From the NCBI GenBank assembly GCA_022560555.1, contig JADFSZ010000068.1, positions 1 to 8,714 on the forward strand: a DNA stretch of 8,714 nucleotides. The letters run 5' to 3'. The position numbers and the translations under genes were made by a program. The DNA comes from JADFSZ01 sp022560555 [NCBI: PVC group bacterium] (GTDB lineage Bacteria; GCA-001730085; JADFSZ01). Below, in pieces: positions 1 through 5,817 of the stretch (its first letter is position 1; every line of letters starts with the position of its first letter). The notes under the pieces were generated by a model that saw only the letters and a program-made list of their open reading frames with translations, had not been told where the DNA came from and did no database searches.

Positions 1-389
1 GGATGATTCCCTTTAATAAACACATACAAAGGCGGGTGATTTATATAAGCGTTTCCCCCGGTATCTATAAATTCAATTTCGTTCTTTTTTAACTCATCTG
101 CCATAAATCTTCCAACATGATTGACAACAAGCAGGACAGGATGAGGAAGCTCCTCTTGCAATTTTATCAGCTGTCCAATCATGGCCCGATGAACATGCGC
201 CTTGATCTCTACACAGAACCGCACCTCTTCATTCTGCCATCTTATCTGCACGACTTTGTCTACATATGTCCTGTCATTAAGCCGCTTTTGGGTCGCCTCT
301 ATTTTGTAATCGACCGGTGTATTAAAATTGTCCTTGAATGCCTTTAGGGCAGCATCAAAGATCGTTTCTTCTTTGTGGTTCATTTCCAT
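1..389 (-). CDS. AbiEi-type antitoxin/regulator, N-terminal fragment (runs off left edge)
   Basis: An open reading frame of 129 codons reads from ATG at 389 (a second ATG is at 383) off the left edge without a stop. The end of the visible part, FIDTGGNAYINHPPLYVFIK (residues 107-126), closely resembles, from memory, the FIDTAGNAYI.PPLYIFIKGN signature of proteins annotated as type IV toxin-antitoxin AbiEi-family antitoxins. Residues 59-63 read CVEIK; with D44 upstream this has the look of a PD-(D/E)XK-like core, which is inference only. In the family, a winged-helix DNA-binding part usually follows, and here it would lie beyond the edge. AbiEi antitoxins repress their own operon by binding inverted repeats, and two elaborate inverted-repeat arrays sit directly upstream (403-455 and 520-572). 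No good Shine-Dalgarno is seen; AAAGA lies 6-10 nt upstream of 389. The toxin partner, if any, would be outside the window. It could instead be an orphan regulator of the same family. Confidence 0.72.
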   Translation of the reverse strand, partial: MEMNHKEETIFDAALKAFKDNFNTPVDYKIEATQKRLNDRTYVDKVVQIRWQNEEVRFCVEIKAHVHRAMIGQLIKLQEELPHPVLLVVNHVGRFMADELKKNEIEFIDTGGNAYINHPPLYVFIKGNH

Positions 390-402
390 TTAAAGGTCTT
401 TT

Positions 403-455
403 TGTTCAAATTATTATAGTGTTCAATAATAATGAACATACCATATATTTGAACT
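403..455. promoter_or_regulatory. operator array 1: nested palindrome with four half-sites
   Basis: Half-sites TGTTCA begin at 403 and 420, and their inverted copies TGAACA at 433 and TGAACT at 450. The start-to-start distances are 17, 13 and 17, so inner and outer pairs share one centre at 429. The inner pair forms a 19-bp dyad (420-438, 7-bp spacer). The outer arms extend symmetrically as GTTCAAAT and ATTTGAAC. The array covers the -10 box and start region of the AbiEi-like gene. The layout suggests two dimers, or a tetramer, of a wHTH-type regulator; the binding protein itself is inferred. Confidence 0.7.
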
Positions 456-464
456 AAATGTCAA
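435..464 (-). promoter_or_regulatory. predicted promoter of the AbiEi-like gene
   Basis: On the minus strand a consensus -35 box TTGACA (464..459) is followed after 18 bp by TATGTT (440..435; 4 of 6 matches to TATAAT). Transcription would start near 428, about 40 nt before the ATG at 389. One half-site of operator array 1 (450-455) lies in the spacer and another (433-438) covers the -10 box. A protein bound to the array would therefore block RNA polymerase, as expected for autorepression. Confidence 0.5.
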
Positions 465-519
465 CTCATTTTTACAATAATATTTGTAACATATTTATAA
501 ACAATATATTATGAATAGT

Positions 520-572
520 TGTTCACTATTTTTATATGTTCATTAATACTGAACAATATAAATAATTGAACA
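520..572. promoter_or_regulatory. operator array 2: second copy of the four-half-site nested palindrome
   Basis: Half-sites TGTTCA begin at 520 and 537, and inverted TGAACA at 550 and 567, all four exact. The distances 17, 13, 17 are identical to array 1 and the centre is at 546, 117 bp from the centre of array 1. The spacer bases differ from array 1, so only the half-sites and the geometry are shared rather than a simple duplicated block. No promoter with the geometry of array 1 is visible here. It may be an auxiliary operator that lets one regulator bridge or loop between the two arrays, or serve an unseen promoter. Confidence 0.68.
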
Positions 573-579
573 TATTTTT

Positions 580-599
580 GGAGTTGGTGGGAGTTGGGG
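580..599 (+). repeat. G-rich tandem repeat with two-tier G-quadruplex pattern
   Basis: GGAGTTGG occurs twice (580-587 and 590-597) in an otherwise AT-rich gap. The G runs at 580-581, 586-587, 589-591 and 596-599 fit a two-layer quadruplex pattern on the plus strand. It lies 8 bp beyond operator array 2, between that array and the oxidoreductase stop codon. Its function is unknown. Confidence 0.35.
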
Positions 600-607
600 T
601 CAGCCAC

Positions 608-681
608 TGAAATGTGAAATTACCTGATTTACTTCTTTTTGAATGACTCTCTGGGCAAGTTTGGACCTTGAAATGGGAAAT
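608..681. repeat. 13-bp imperfect direct repeat downstream of the oxidoreductase gene
   Basis: TGAAATGTGAAAT (608-620) and TGAAATGGGAAAT (669-681) match at 12 of 13 positions. The second copy also starts a small dyad, TGAAAT (669-674) with ATTTCA (683-688). The rest of 600-708 shows no open frame, RNA gene or clear terminator. It is probably the 3' untranslated region of the flavoenzyme gene. Confidence 0.3.
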
Positions 682-708
682 AATTTCACCAGCTTCCTAA
701 GTCTGTGC

Positions 709-2307
709 TTATAACTCATAACGCCCGGGAGATATGATCCCATTCGGGTCTAACACAGCTTTGATCTTTTTCAGCATGTCAGTGTAATTTGGATTGTGTG
801 ATTTAATTTTCGACATATTCTGAATCCCCAGCCGATAAGGGTAATACCCTTCGTCGGTCAGGTAACCAAGCAGTTTGTCATGACAATTCATAGCTGCCAA
901 ATCCTGGCCCGGTGTATCCCTGTCATAAACAATACTAATAATAAAGTCCATCGCCCGTTCGGTGATCATCGTGACACTGATCATCGGCTCGAACTTGAAT
1001 TCAAGTAGAATATCCTTTGTGATTTGAAAAATTTCTTGAGCATGACATCCTTCAAGGGGCGCGACGGCGGACAACCAAATAAGACCGCACCGGTCCCGAT
1101 CCGGATCCATGGGATTTTCAATGTCGCCTTTTTTCCTCCAGTAAACACTTTTCATCATCGTGTCTGTGGGTATACCCAAGTTAAGTCCATAGATCGGTTT
1201 TAATATCTCAAGCTGACGGAACAAATGAGAATTTCGAAGCCAGGGAATCAATTTAAGACACGTTTGGAAAAAAGAAATCTTAGAATCATTTAAAAAAACC
1301 AATTTATCTCCAACCCCATTCAAGGCTTTTGATACTTTGCGTTTTGCTTGAATCACATCAAAACGAGTGCCGTATAAAGCGCCTGAAACGTTCCAAGCGC
1401 CAATCTTATGTTTCTTTGCGATCTTTTTCATCTCTTGAGGCTTCAGAGGAAACTGCCCATTGGTCTCATCCCAGGGATATCTTTGAAATGTATTTAGAAC
1501 TTTATAATCATTTCCGATATGAACAGCACTCCGGAGGATTCCACTCAACCTGAGAGGACGTAACTGATCTATGATCAGTGCCAATTTTTTCTCTGAATCC
1601 ACTCGACAATAAAAAGCTTCAAACTGCTCGGGTTTCGGCATCAGCCAAAAGGTCATCCGAGTGACAATTCCCAAATTTGACTGACTGAACAATCCGTCCA
1701 AAAATGGGCCAACGCCCCACCGGTATACCGGAGACGCTTTGGCATTTCTAAAATGGCTTAACCCTGTTTGAATCACCTCACCCGTCGGCAAAACGACCTC
1801 AAATCCACAAACAAATGAAAAATGATCCCCATACGGTGTGTGCCCGAATCCACGTTCTACGGCATTTCCTATGAGACTGCAGCTTTCACTGGCACCTGTC
1901 ACGTCCATAAAAAGATTGGATTGCTGTTCGATTAAATACTGATAAAGATCTTTTTGGGTGACACCCGGCTCCACCGTCACATAGGCTAAATCTTCATGGT
2001 AATCGATAATCCGATTCATTCGCCCCAAATACAGAATAACATTATTCGGCCCCGTTGGAACACCGGAGCCATATCCCCAGTTTTTCCCTGTGCTGACAGG
2101 ATAAAGAGGAATTTTATATGTGTTAGCAACCCGAACACACTTCTCTACTTCTTCACGAGTACCGGGTTTAATAACAGCCAAAACCTTTTGATCAGTTTGA
2201 AAAGTTGTATTTTGGAACGTTTTGAGCTCTTCGGGATGAATGCTGGCATGAACAGATCCTACAACATCCTGCCATTCTTTTAATGCTTTTGTAAAATGAT
2301 TATCCAT
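709..2307 (-). CDS. FAD-dependent oxidoreductase of the VAO/PCMH family (4-cresol dehydrogenase flavoprotein-like)
   Basis: The 532-residue product is about the size of the p-cresol methylhydroxylase (PCMH) flavoprotein and resembles it throughout. The FAD-binding domain has PVSTGKNWGYGSG (residues 70-82), RGFGHTPYGDH (152-162) and WGVGPFLDGLF (197-207) running into NLGIVT and FWLMPKP. By comparison with remembered PCMH sequence, Y79 matches PCMH Tyr95, Y491-R492 match Tyr473-Arg474, and R529 in SPGRYEL matches Arg512. Y389 in VYWRK lies about where PCMH has Tyr384, the residue that carries FAD covalently. Family members oxidise para-substituted phenols such as 4-cresol, vanillyl alcohol or eugenol; the substrate here cannot be read from sequence. 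No signal peptide is seen, and no cytochrome c partner like PchC is present in the window. The ATG at 2307 is preceded closely by GAAGG. The gene lies just after a terminator, so it probably has its own promoter, which I could not place convincingly. Confidence 0.88.
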   Translation of the reverse strand: MDNHFTKALKEWQDVVGSVHASIHPEELKTFQNTTFQTDQKVLAVIKPGTREEVEKCVRVANTYKIPLYPVSTGKNWGYGSGVPTGPNNVILYLGRMNRIIDYHEDLAYVTVEPGVTQKDLYQYLIEQQSNLFMDVTGASESCSLIGNAVERGFGHTPYGDHFSFVCGFEVVLPTGEVIQTGLSHFRNAKASPVYRWGVGPFLDGLFSQSNLGIVTRMTFWLMPKPEQFEAFYCRVDSEKKLALIIDQLRPLRLSGILRSAVHIGNDYKVLNTFQRYPWDETNGQFPLKPQEMKKIAKKHKIGAWNVSGALYGTRFDVIQAKRKVSKALNGVGDKLVFLNDSKISFFQTCLKLIPWLRNSHLFRQLEILKPIYGLNLGIPTDTMMKSVYWRKKGDIENPMDPDRDRCGLIWLSAVAPLEGCHAQEIFQITKDILLEFKFEPMISVTMITERAMDFIISIVYDRDTPGQDLAAMNCHDKLLGYLTDEGYYPYRLGIQNMSKIKSHNPNYTDMLKKIKAVLDPNGIISPGRYEL

Positions 2308-2347
2308 AGCCTTCGGTTCATTTTAAATATTGGTGTGCCCACCTAAC

Positions 2348-2377
2348 AAAAAAGAAGGAGGATCGATATCCTCCTTC
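2348..2377 (-). terminator. intrinsic terminator of the rpsU-HAD operon
   Basis: Arms 2377..2368 and 2363..2354 form a perfect 10-bp stem (GAAGGAGGAT with ATCCTCCTTC) around a 4-nt loop. On the minus strand it is followed directly by six T's (2353..2348). There is no T tract on the plus-strand side, so it acts in one direction. It lies 30 nt after the HAD stop and 40 nt before the flavoenzyme start, separating the two transcription units. Confidence 0.93.
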
Positions 2378-2407
2378 ATCAAACAAATTTGCTCGAAATC
2401 CATTTTA

Positions 2408-3037
2408 TTAATACTGAATAGACAATTCATCGAGAGATCTTTCTAAAGATTGAGGGTCTTTATAATGCACTCCATAAAATCCCATCTCAGATGCGGCTTC
2501 GACAAAGTTTTCAATATCGTCTATATACACACACTCGGACGAAGGTAAACTTAGCTTATTTAAGGCATCCTGATACATTACAGCGCTTGGTTTTAACGCA
2601 TGGACCTCAAACGAAAGCGAGACCGAATCAAAAAGATTAAACACATCCGACGGACAAATTTCTGATTCATAATGCGACTCACACGTATTGGATATAAGCC
2701 CGATCTTGTAATGACCCTTTAATCTTTTTATAAGCGCGCGGGTTTGCGGAATCGGTGTGAATATTTGCTCCCAGGCATCAAAAAATTCGATACGTGTCAT
2801 TTTCAATGAAAGCCGGGTATGCATCTCGTCAAAAAACTCATCGCTTGATATCAGCCCCAACTCATGTTTCTTTAACAGCTCTTTTGATTGATCAAAAGCG
2901 CGTTGTATCTCCCATGGTTTTTTTGATGTTTTTTTTAGAAGCTTGTTCCGGAACAAACCCCAATCAAACATGGAGATAACATTGCCGTAATCAAATACTA
3001 TCGCTCTAATATTCACACCCTCATTATTCAAAACCAC
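2408..3037 (-). CDS. HAD-superfamily hydrolase, subfamily IA, YihX-like motif I
   Basis: The 209-residue protein has the four HAD motifs in order: FDYGNV (nucleophile D16), LISNT with S116, LKP with K149, and YIDD with D173/D174. A mostly helical cap lies between residues 25 and 95. Motif I is DxG instead of the usual DxD, as in E. coli YihX (FDLGNV), so the second catalytic Asp is absent. Members are typically cytosolic sugar-phosphate or nucleotide phosphatases; the substrate is unknown. The frame opens with GTG at 3037, but the Shine-Dalgarno AGAAGG lies only 1 nt from it. AGAAGG is 7 nt from an in-frame TTG at 3031, which is the better-spaced start and would remove two residues. The gene follows rpsU after 14 nt and shares its promoter, and the terminator at 2348-2377 ends the operon. 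The reason for linkage to a ribosomal protein gene is not evident. Confidence 0.87.
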   Translation of the reverse strand: MVLNNEGVNIRAIVFDYGNVISMFDWGLFRNKLLKKTSKKPWEIQRAFDQSKELLKKHELGLISSDEFFDEMHTRLSLKMTRIEFFDAWEQIFTPIPQTRALIKRLKGHYKIGLISNTCESHYESEICPSDVFNLFDSVSLSFEVHALKPSAVMYQDALNKLSLPSSECVYIDDIENFVEAASEMGFYGVHYKDPQSLERSLDELSIQY

Positions 3038-3051
3038 ACCTTCTAAAGTCT

Positions 3052-3225
3052 TTAAAGCTCTTTATCCTTGCGCGCACGCGCTTTTCTCTTTTTTTCACTC
3101 GGTTTTTCAAAATGGGCCCTTTTTTTCAGCTCTCTCATTATCCCTTCCTTGGCTACCCGGTTTTTAAACCGATTGAGGGCCTTATCAATCGATTCTCCTC
3201 TTTTGATTACAATGGTTGTTACCAA
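3052..3225 (-). CDS. rpsU: 30S ribosomal protein bS21
   Basis: A 57-residue basic protein reads from TTG at 3225 to TAA at 3054..3052. It begins MVTTIVIKRGESIDKAL, continues NRFKNRVAKEGIMREL and KKRAHFEKPSEKKRKARARK, and ends KDKEL. This is the bS21 pattern of a short beta start, two helices (the ALRRFKR and EVRRREFYEKP regions in E. coli) and a very basic tail. It is shorter than the 71-residue E. coli protein, mostly in the tail, as is common outside Proteobacteria. bS21 binds the 30S platform near the 3' end of 16S rRNA and assists initiation. The TTG start is set by a strong Shine-Dalgarno 7 nt upstream; the only GTG nearby (3233..3231 on the minus strand) is followed at once by TAG. The gene is transcribed from its own promoter (3318-3346) and leads the rpsU-HAD operon. 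Confidence 0.93.
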   Translation of the reverse strand: MVTTIVIKRGESIDKALNRFKNRVAKEGIMRELKKRAHFEKPSEKKRKARARKDKEL

Positions 3226-3232
3226 AACTACA

Positions 3233-3240
3233 CCCCCTTT
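3233..3240 (-). promoter_or_regulatory. extended Shine-Dalgarno of rpsU
   Basis: The minus strand reads AAAGGGGG at 3240..3233, followed by T. AAGGGGGT can pair with eight bases of the standard anti-Shine-Dalgarno, with one G-U wobble. It ends 7 nt before the TTG at 3225 and therefore decides that start. It is the strongest ribosome binding site in the window. Confidence 0.8.
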
Positions 3241-3317
3241 AATATCAAGTACTTACAAAAGTTTTGAGTTTCATATTTGCTATGGGATTCAGCAGATAAT
3301 TTTAAAAAAGATCACCC

Positions 3318-3346
3318 ATGATACACTTGGGGGCCATCTTTGTCAA
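3318..3346 (-). promoter_or_regulatory. sigma70-type promoter of rpsU-HAD
   Basis: On the minus strand TTGACA (3346..3341, full consensus) is separated by exactly 17 bp from TATCAT (3323..3318, 5 of 6 matches). The predicted start near 3311 gives a leader of about 85 nt before rpsU. The -35 box lies 20 nt beyond the transposase-like stop codon, so rpsU is not dependent on that gene. Confidence 0.8.
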
Positions 3347-3366
3347 TCCAAGGAAATAGGTAGTTA

Positions 3367-4347
3367 TTACGTCTGATTGACAAAATCATTCAGGGCGCGA
3401 AATTCACGGGCTAAGGAAGGATTTGTGTTCAATTCACCGGAAAATGTGCTGTAAATATAACTCACCGCAACATAGGTGTTAAACTTCATAATGTTCATAA
3501 TTTTGATTAAAGTGTAGCCGTGAAGACGCAGAAGGTATACAGCCGCTTTACGATACTCGTTGGGTTTCCCTTTCTTAGAAAAATACAACTCCTTATTCGT
3601 GATCCCATAATACTTTTTTAATTTATTCAAAATAACGCTTGCCTCGATAGATATCCGGTCCTTTTTGGAAGCCCACAGAGCCGCTTCCAATTTTACAGGA
3701 TCCTTGTATCTTCTTTTGAGCTGATCAATAAAATTTTCATCGCCTAAAAGAAAACCTTTTTTTCGATTTTTATAAAAATTTTCGACTGTCTCATTTATAG
3801 GTTTTCGTTCGTACGCTTCATAAGCCGAAGAAATATTATCCCCGTATTCCGGGCATAGCATAATCAACGCTTCATGAAGATAGATCCATTCCGGCTGTTT
3901 GTCGATGTTAAAGACATAATATCGGCTTGACGCAAGAGAATTTTTCCAACCCGTTTTTTTTGATGTGTTTTGAGATATTCGATGAATCCATTTAATGATA
4001 TCCAAAAAATAATTATCTATATCGATCAAAATGGATTGAAAACGCCCGCGGAACAGGGGGCCTGTTTTTCGGTATGCGCGATTATAATGTTGAGTATACA
4101 ATCCATTGATGTGACGCATGGCCAAAGATATGTTGGCCCGAGGGGTAACAATCATGAGATGATATTCTTTATCGCAAAGAGCGTAGGCGTAAATTTTAAT
4201 ACGATAAATTTTTGCGGCAGATCCGAGAAGACCTAAAAAGAACTTACGGTCGTCAGTTGTTCGAAACAAAGAACGATTCTGGGTGGATACTTGGTTGGAA
4301 ATGTGGTAACAGGCTCCGGCATATTCAATCCGCAATGCTCTCGCCAT
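3367..4347 (-). CDS. REP-associated-type Y1 transposase homologue with DnaA-like C-terminal HTH, catalytic residues lost
   Basis: The 326-residue product has an N-terminal Y1 transposase domain (about residues 1-135): MARALRIEYAGACYH at the start, the SLAMRHINGLYTQHYNR helix (residues 74-90), and GPLFRGRFQSILID. Active members use an HUH metal site (NHYH) and a Tyr in RYIHLNPV to nick single-stranded DNA. Here the HUH site reads KEYH (residues 60-63), so the first His is Glu61. The Tyr position reads KWIHRISQ, so Trp120 replaces Tyr and the NPV motif is gone. The C-terminal region (about 236-320), with KGKPNEYRKAAVYLLRLHGY and a following helix, resembles the DnaA domain IV-like HTH found on many of these proteins. 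The frame is intact, which suggests a retained DNA-binding role rather than decay. GGAGG lies 12 nt before the ATG. The gene follows purF by 48 nt in the same direction. No terminal inverted repeats or target duplication are seen. Confidence 0.85.
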   Translation of the reverse strand: MARALRIEYAGACYHISNQVSTQNRSLFRTTDDRKFFLGLLGSAAKIYRIKIYAYALCDKEYHLMIVTPRANISLAMRHINGLYTQHYNRAYRKTGPLFRGRFQSILIDIDNYFLDIIKWIHRISQNTSKKTGWKNSLASSRYYVFNIDKQPEWIYLHEALIMLCPEYGDNISSAYEAYERKPINETVENFYKNRKKGFLLGDENFIDQLKRRYKDPVKLEAALWASKKDRISIEASVILNKLKKYYGITNKELYFSKKGKPNEYRKAAVYLLRLHGYTLIKIMNIMKFNTYVAVSYIYSTFSGELNTNPSLAREFRALNDFVNQT

Positions 4348-4395
4348 GACAGATACTTTCCTCCGGCTTTATCAAATATATTTACCCACAAAAAT

Positions 4396-5817
4396 TTAAC
4401 GGGGTATGTTTTCTAAGCAGTCTTTTCTCATATCTTTATTCACAGCAATGGGGTAATCTCCCGAAAAGCATGCCGTACAAAACTGATCATTGTTCTGAAA
4501 CATGGCATTCAGCATTCCCTTGAGGCTAAGATAGGCTAGGCTGTCTACACCCAGAAATTTTGCGATTTCATCTTCGGTTTTATCTGAGGCTATCAGCTCC
4601 TCGGGGCTGGGAAAATCAATCCCGTAATAACACGGATGCCGAATCGGCGGACAGCTAATGCGCATGTGAATTTCTTTGGCTCCTGCCTTCCAAAGTGTTT
4701 TGACACGTTTTTTACTTGTTGTTCCACGGACAATCGAATCATCAACAAGAATCACGCGTTTGCCTTTGATAACACTGGCAATGGGATTCAGTTTTACACG
4801 AACGGCAAAATCCCGAATGCTTTGTGCCGGATGAATAAATGTCCGTCCCACATAATGGTTCCGGATCACTCCTACTTCAAAGGGAATTCCGGACTCCTCC
4901 GAATAACCTAAAGCCGCGTAAATCCCGGAATCAGGCATCGGAACCACAATATCCGCATCCACCGGGGCCTCAACAGCCATACGCTTCCCCAGGCGTTTTC
5001 GAGTCAAGTAAACATTCTCACCAAAAATGTTACTGTCAGGACGGGAAAAATAAATATACTCAAAAACACAATACTTGTGTTTTATCTTGGGCGTGTATCG
5101 AAAGGATTTTAATCCTTGGTCCGTAATCTCTATGATTTCCCCGGGTTCAACATCTCGTATATAATCCGCTTCGATCAAATCAAGAGCGCATGTTTCTGAT
5201 GTAATAATATACTTTTCACCGATTTTTCCTATACAAAGAGGCCGCACGCCATGAGGATCACGAGCCGCAATGATCGATTTTTCCGTCATAAAAACCAGGG
5301 AAAAGGCTCCCCGTAACTTTTTTAAAGAGTCAGCAAGTTTTTCGACAATGCTTGGCTTTCTCGACCGAGCCATCAAATGAACAATAATTTCCGTATCCAT
5401 CGTTGTTTGAAAAATGGATCCTTTTGACTCGAGATCCTTTCGGAGTTTTTGAGCATTAACGATATTGCCGTTGTGAGCCACAGCCAATTTTCCGGACAAA
5501 AAATTCACCAAAAACGGTTGGGCATTTTCGATGTGAGACCGTCCCGTTGTCGAATACCGGACATGACCGCAGGCCGTATCCCCTTCCAATGTTTTGAGAA
5601 TGTTTTCTTTAAAAATATGTCCGACAAGCCCCATTCCTTTATGGCTAAATATTTGCTCTCCATCAGTCGAAATAATGCCGGCACTCTCTTGTCCGCGATG
5701 CTGCAAAGCGTAAAGACCAAGATACGTCAGACGCGCGGCGTCCTGACATCCTAAAATAGCAAATAAACCGCATTTTTCACGGAGATCATGATTCATGGAT
5801 ATTTTATTTTCCTTCAT
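4396..5817 (-). CDS. purF: amidophosphoribosyltransferase, [4Fe-4S] type
   Basis: PurF makes 5-phosphoribosylamine from PRPP and glutamine, the first committed step of purine synthesis. Numbering from the upstream TTG at 5820, C17 (EKCGLFAI) is the N-terminal nucleophile exposed after propeptide removal. The glutaminase part has ALQHRGQESAGI (38-49), GHVRYSTTG (85-93) and HNGNIVN (116-122). The PRPP loop is VILVDDSIVRGTT (356-368). C251, C397, C448 and C451 (CTAC) match the four cluster ligands of the Bacillus subtilis enzyme. About 470 residues is normal length. I chose ATG at 5817, which overlaps the pyrG stop as TGATG. TTG at 5820 is also open and sits 7 nt from a GAGG; a later ATG (residue 9) would also leave a short propeptide. 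The gene is translationally coupled to pyrG. Regulation beyond the shared pyrG leader is not visible. Confidence 0.97.
   Translation of the reverse strand: MKENKISMNHDLREKCGLFAILGCQDAARLTYLGLYALQHRGQESAGIISTDGEQIFSHKGMGLVGHIFKENILKTLEGDTACGHVRYSTTGRSHIENAQPFLVNFLSGKLAVAHNGNIVNAQKLRKDLESKGSIFQTTMDTEIIVHLMARSRKPSIVEKLADSLKKLRGAFSLVFMTEKSIIAARDPHGVRPLCIGKIGEKYIITSETCALDLIEADYIRDVEPGEIIEITDQGLKSFRYTPKIKHKYCVFEYIYFSRPDSNIFGENVYLTRKRLGKRMAVEAPVDADIVVPMPDSGIYAALGYSEESGIPFEVGVIRNHYVGRTFIHPAQSIRDFAVRVKLNPIASVIKGKRVILVDDSIVRGTTSKKRVKTLWKAGAKEIHMRISCPPIRHPCYYGIDFPSPEELIASDKTEDEIAKFLGVDSLAYLSLKGMLNAMFQNNDQFCTACFSGDYPIAVNKDMRKDCLENIPR

Noticed and set aside
117-347. Plus-strand 76-codon open frame
   Set aside because: It lies antisense to the AbiEi-like coding region, whose minus-strand product has family signatures.
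413-418. Perfect TATAAT (minus strand) as the -10 of the AbiEi-like gene
   Set aside because: No acceptable -35 lies 16-18 bp upstream (it reads GTATGT); TTGACA with TATGTT is the better pair.
403-572. CRISPR or simple tandem repeat
   Set aside because: The repeats are 6-bp inverted half-sites with fixed short spacing, not 25-40 bp direct repeats with unique spacers.
3068-3376. Plus-strand 102-codon open frame
   Set aside because: It is antisense to rpsU and its promoter; the minus strand gives a convincing bS21, while the plus-strand product resembles nothing known to me.
3241-4395. Complete insertion sequence around the transposase-like gene
   Set aside because: I found no terminal hairpins, inverted repeats or duplicated target around it, and its catalytic residues are missing.
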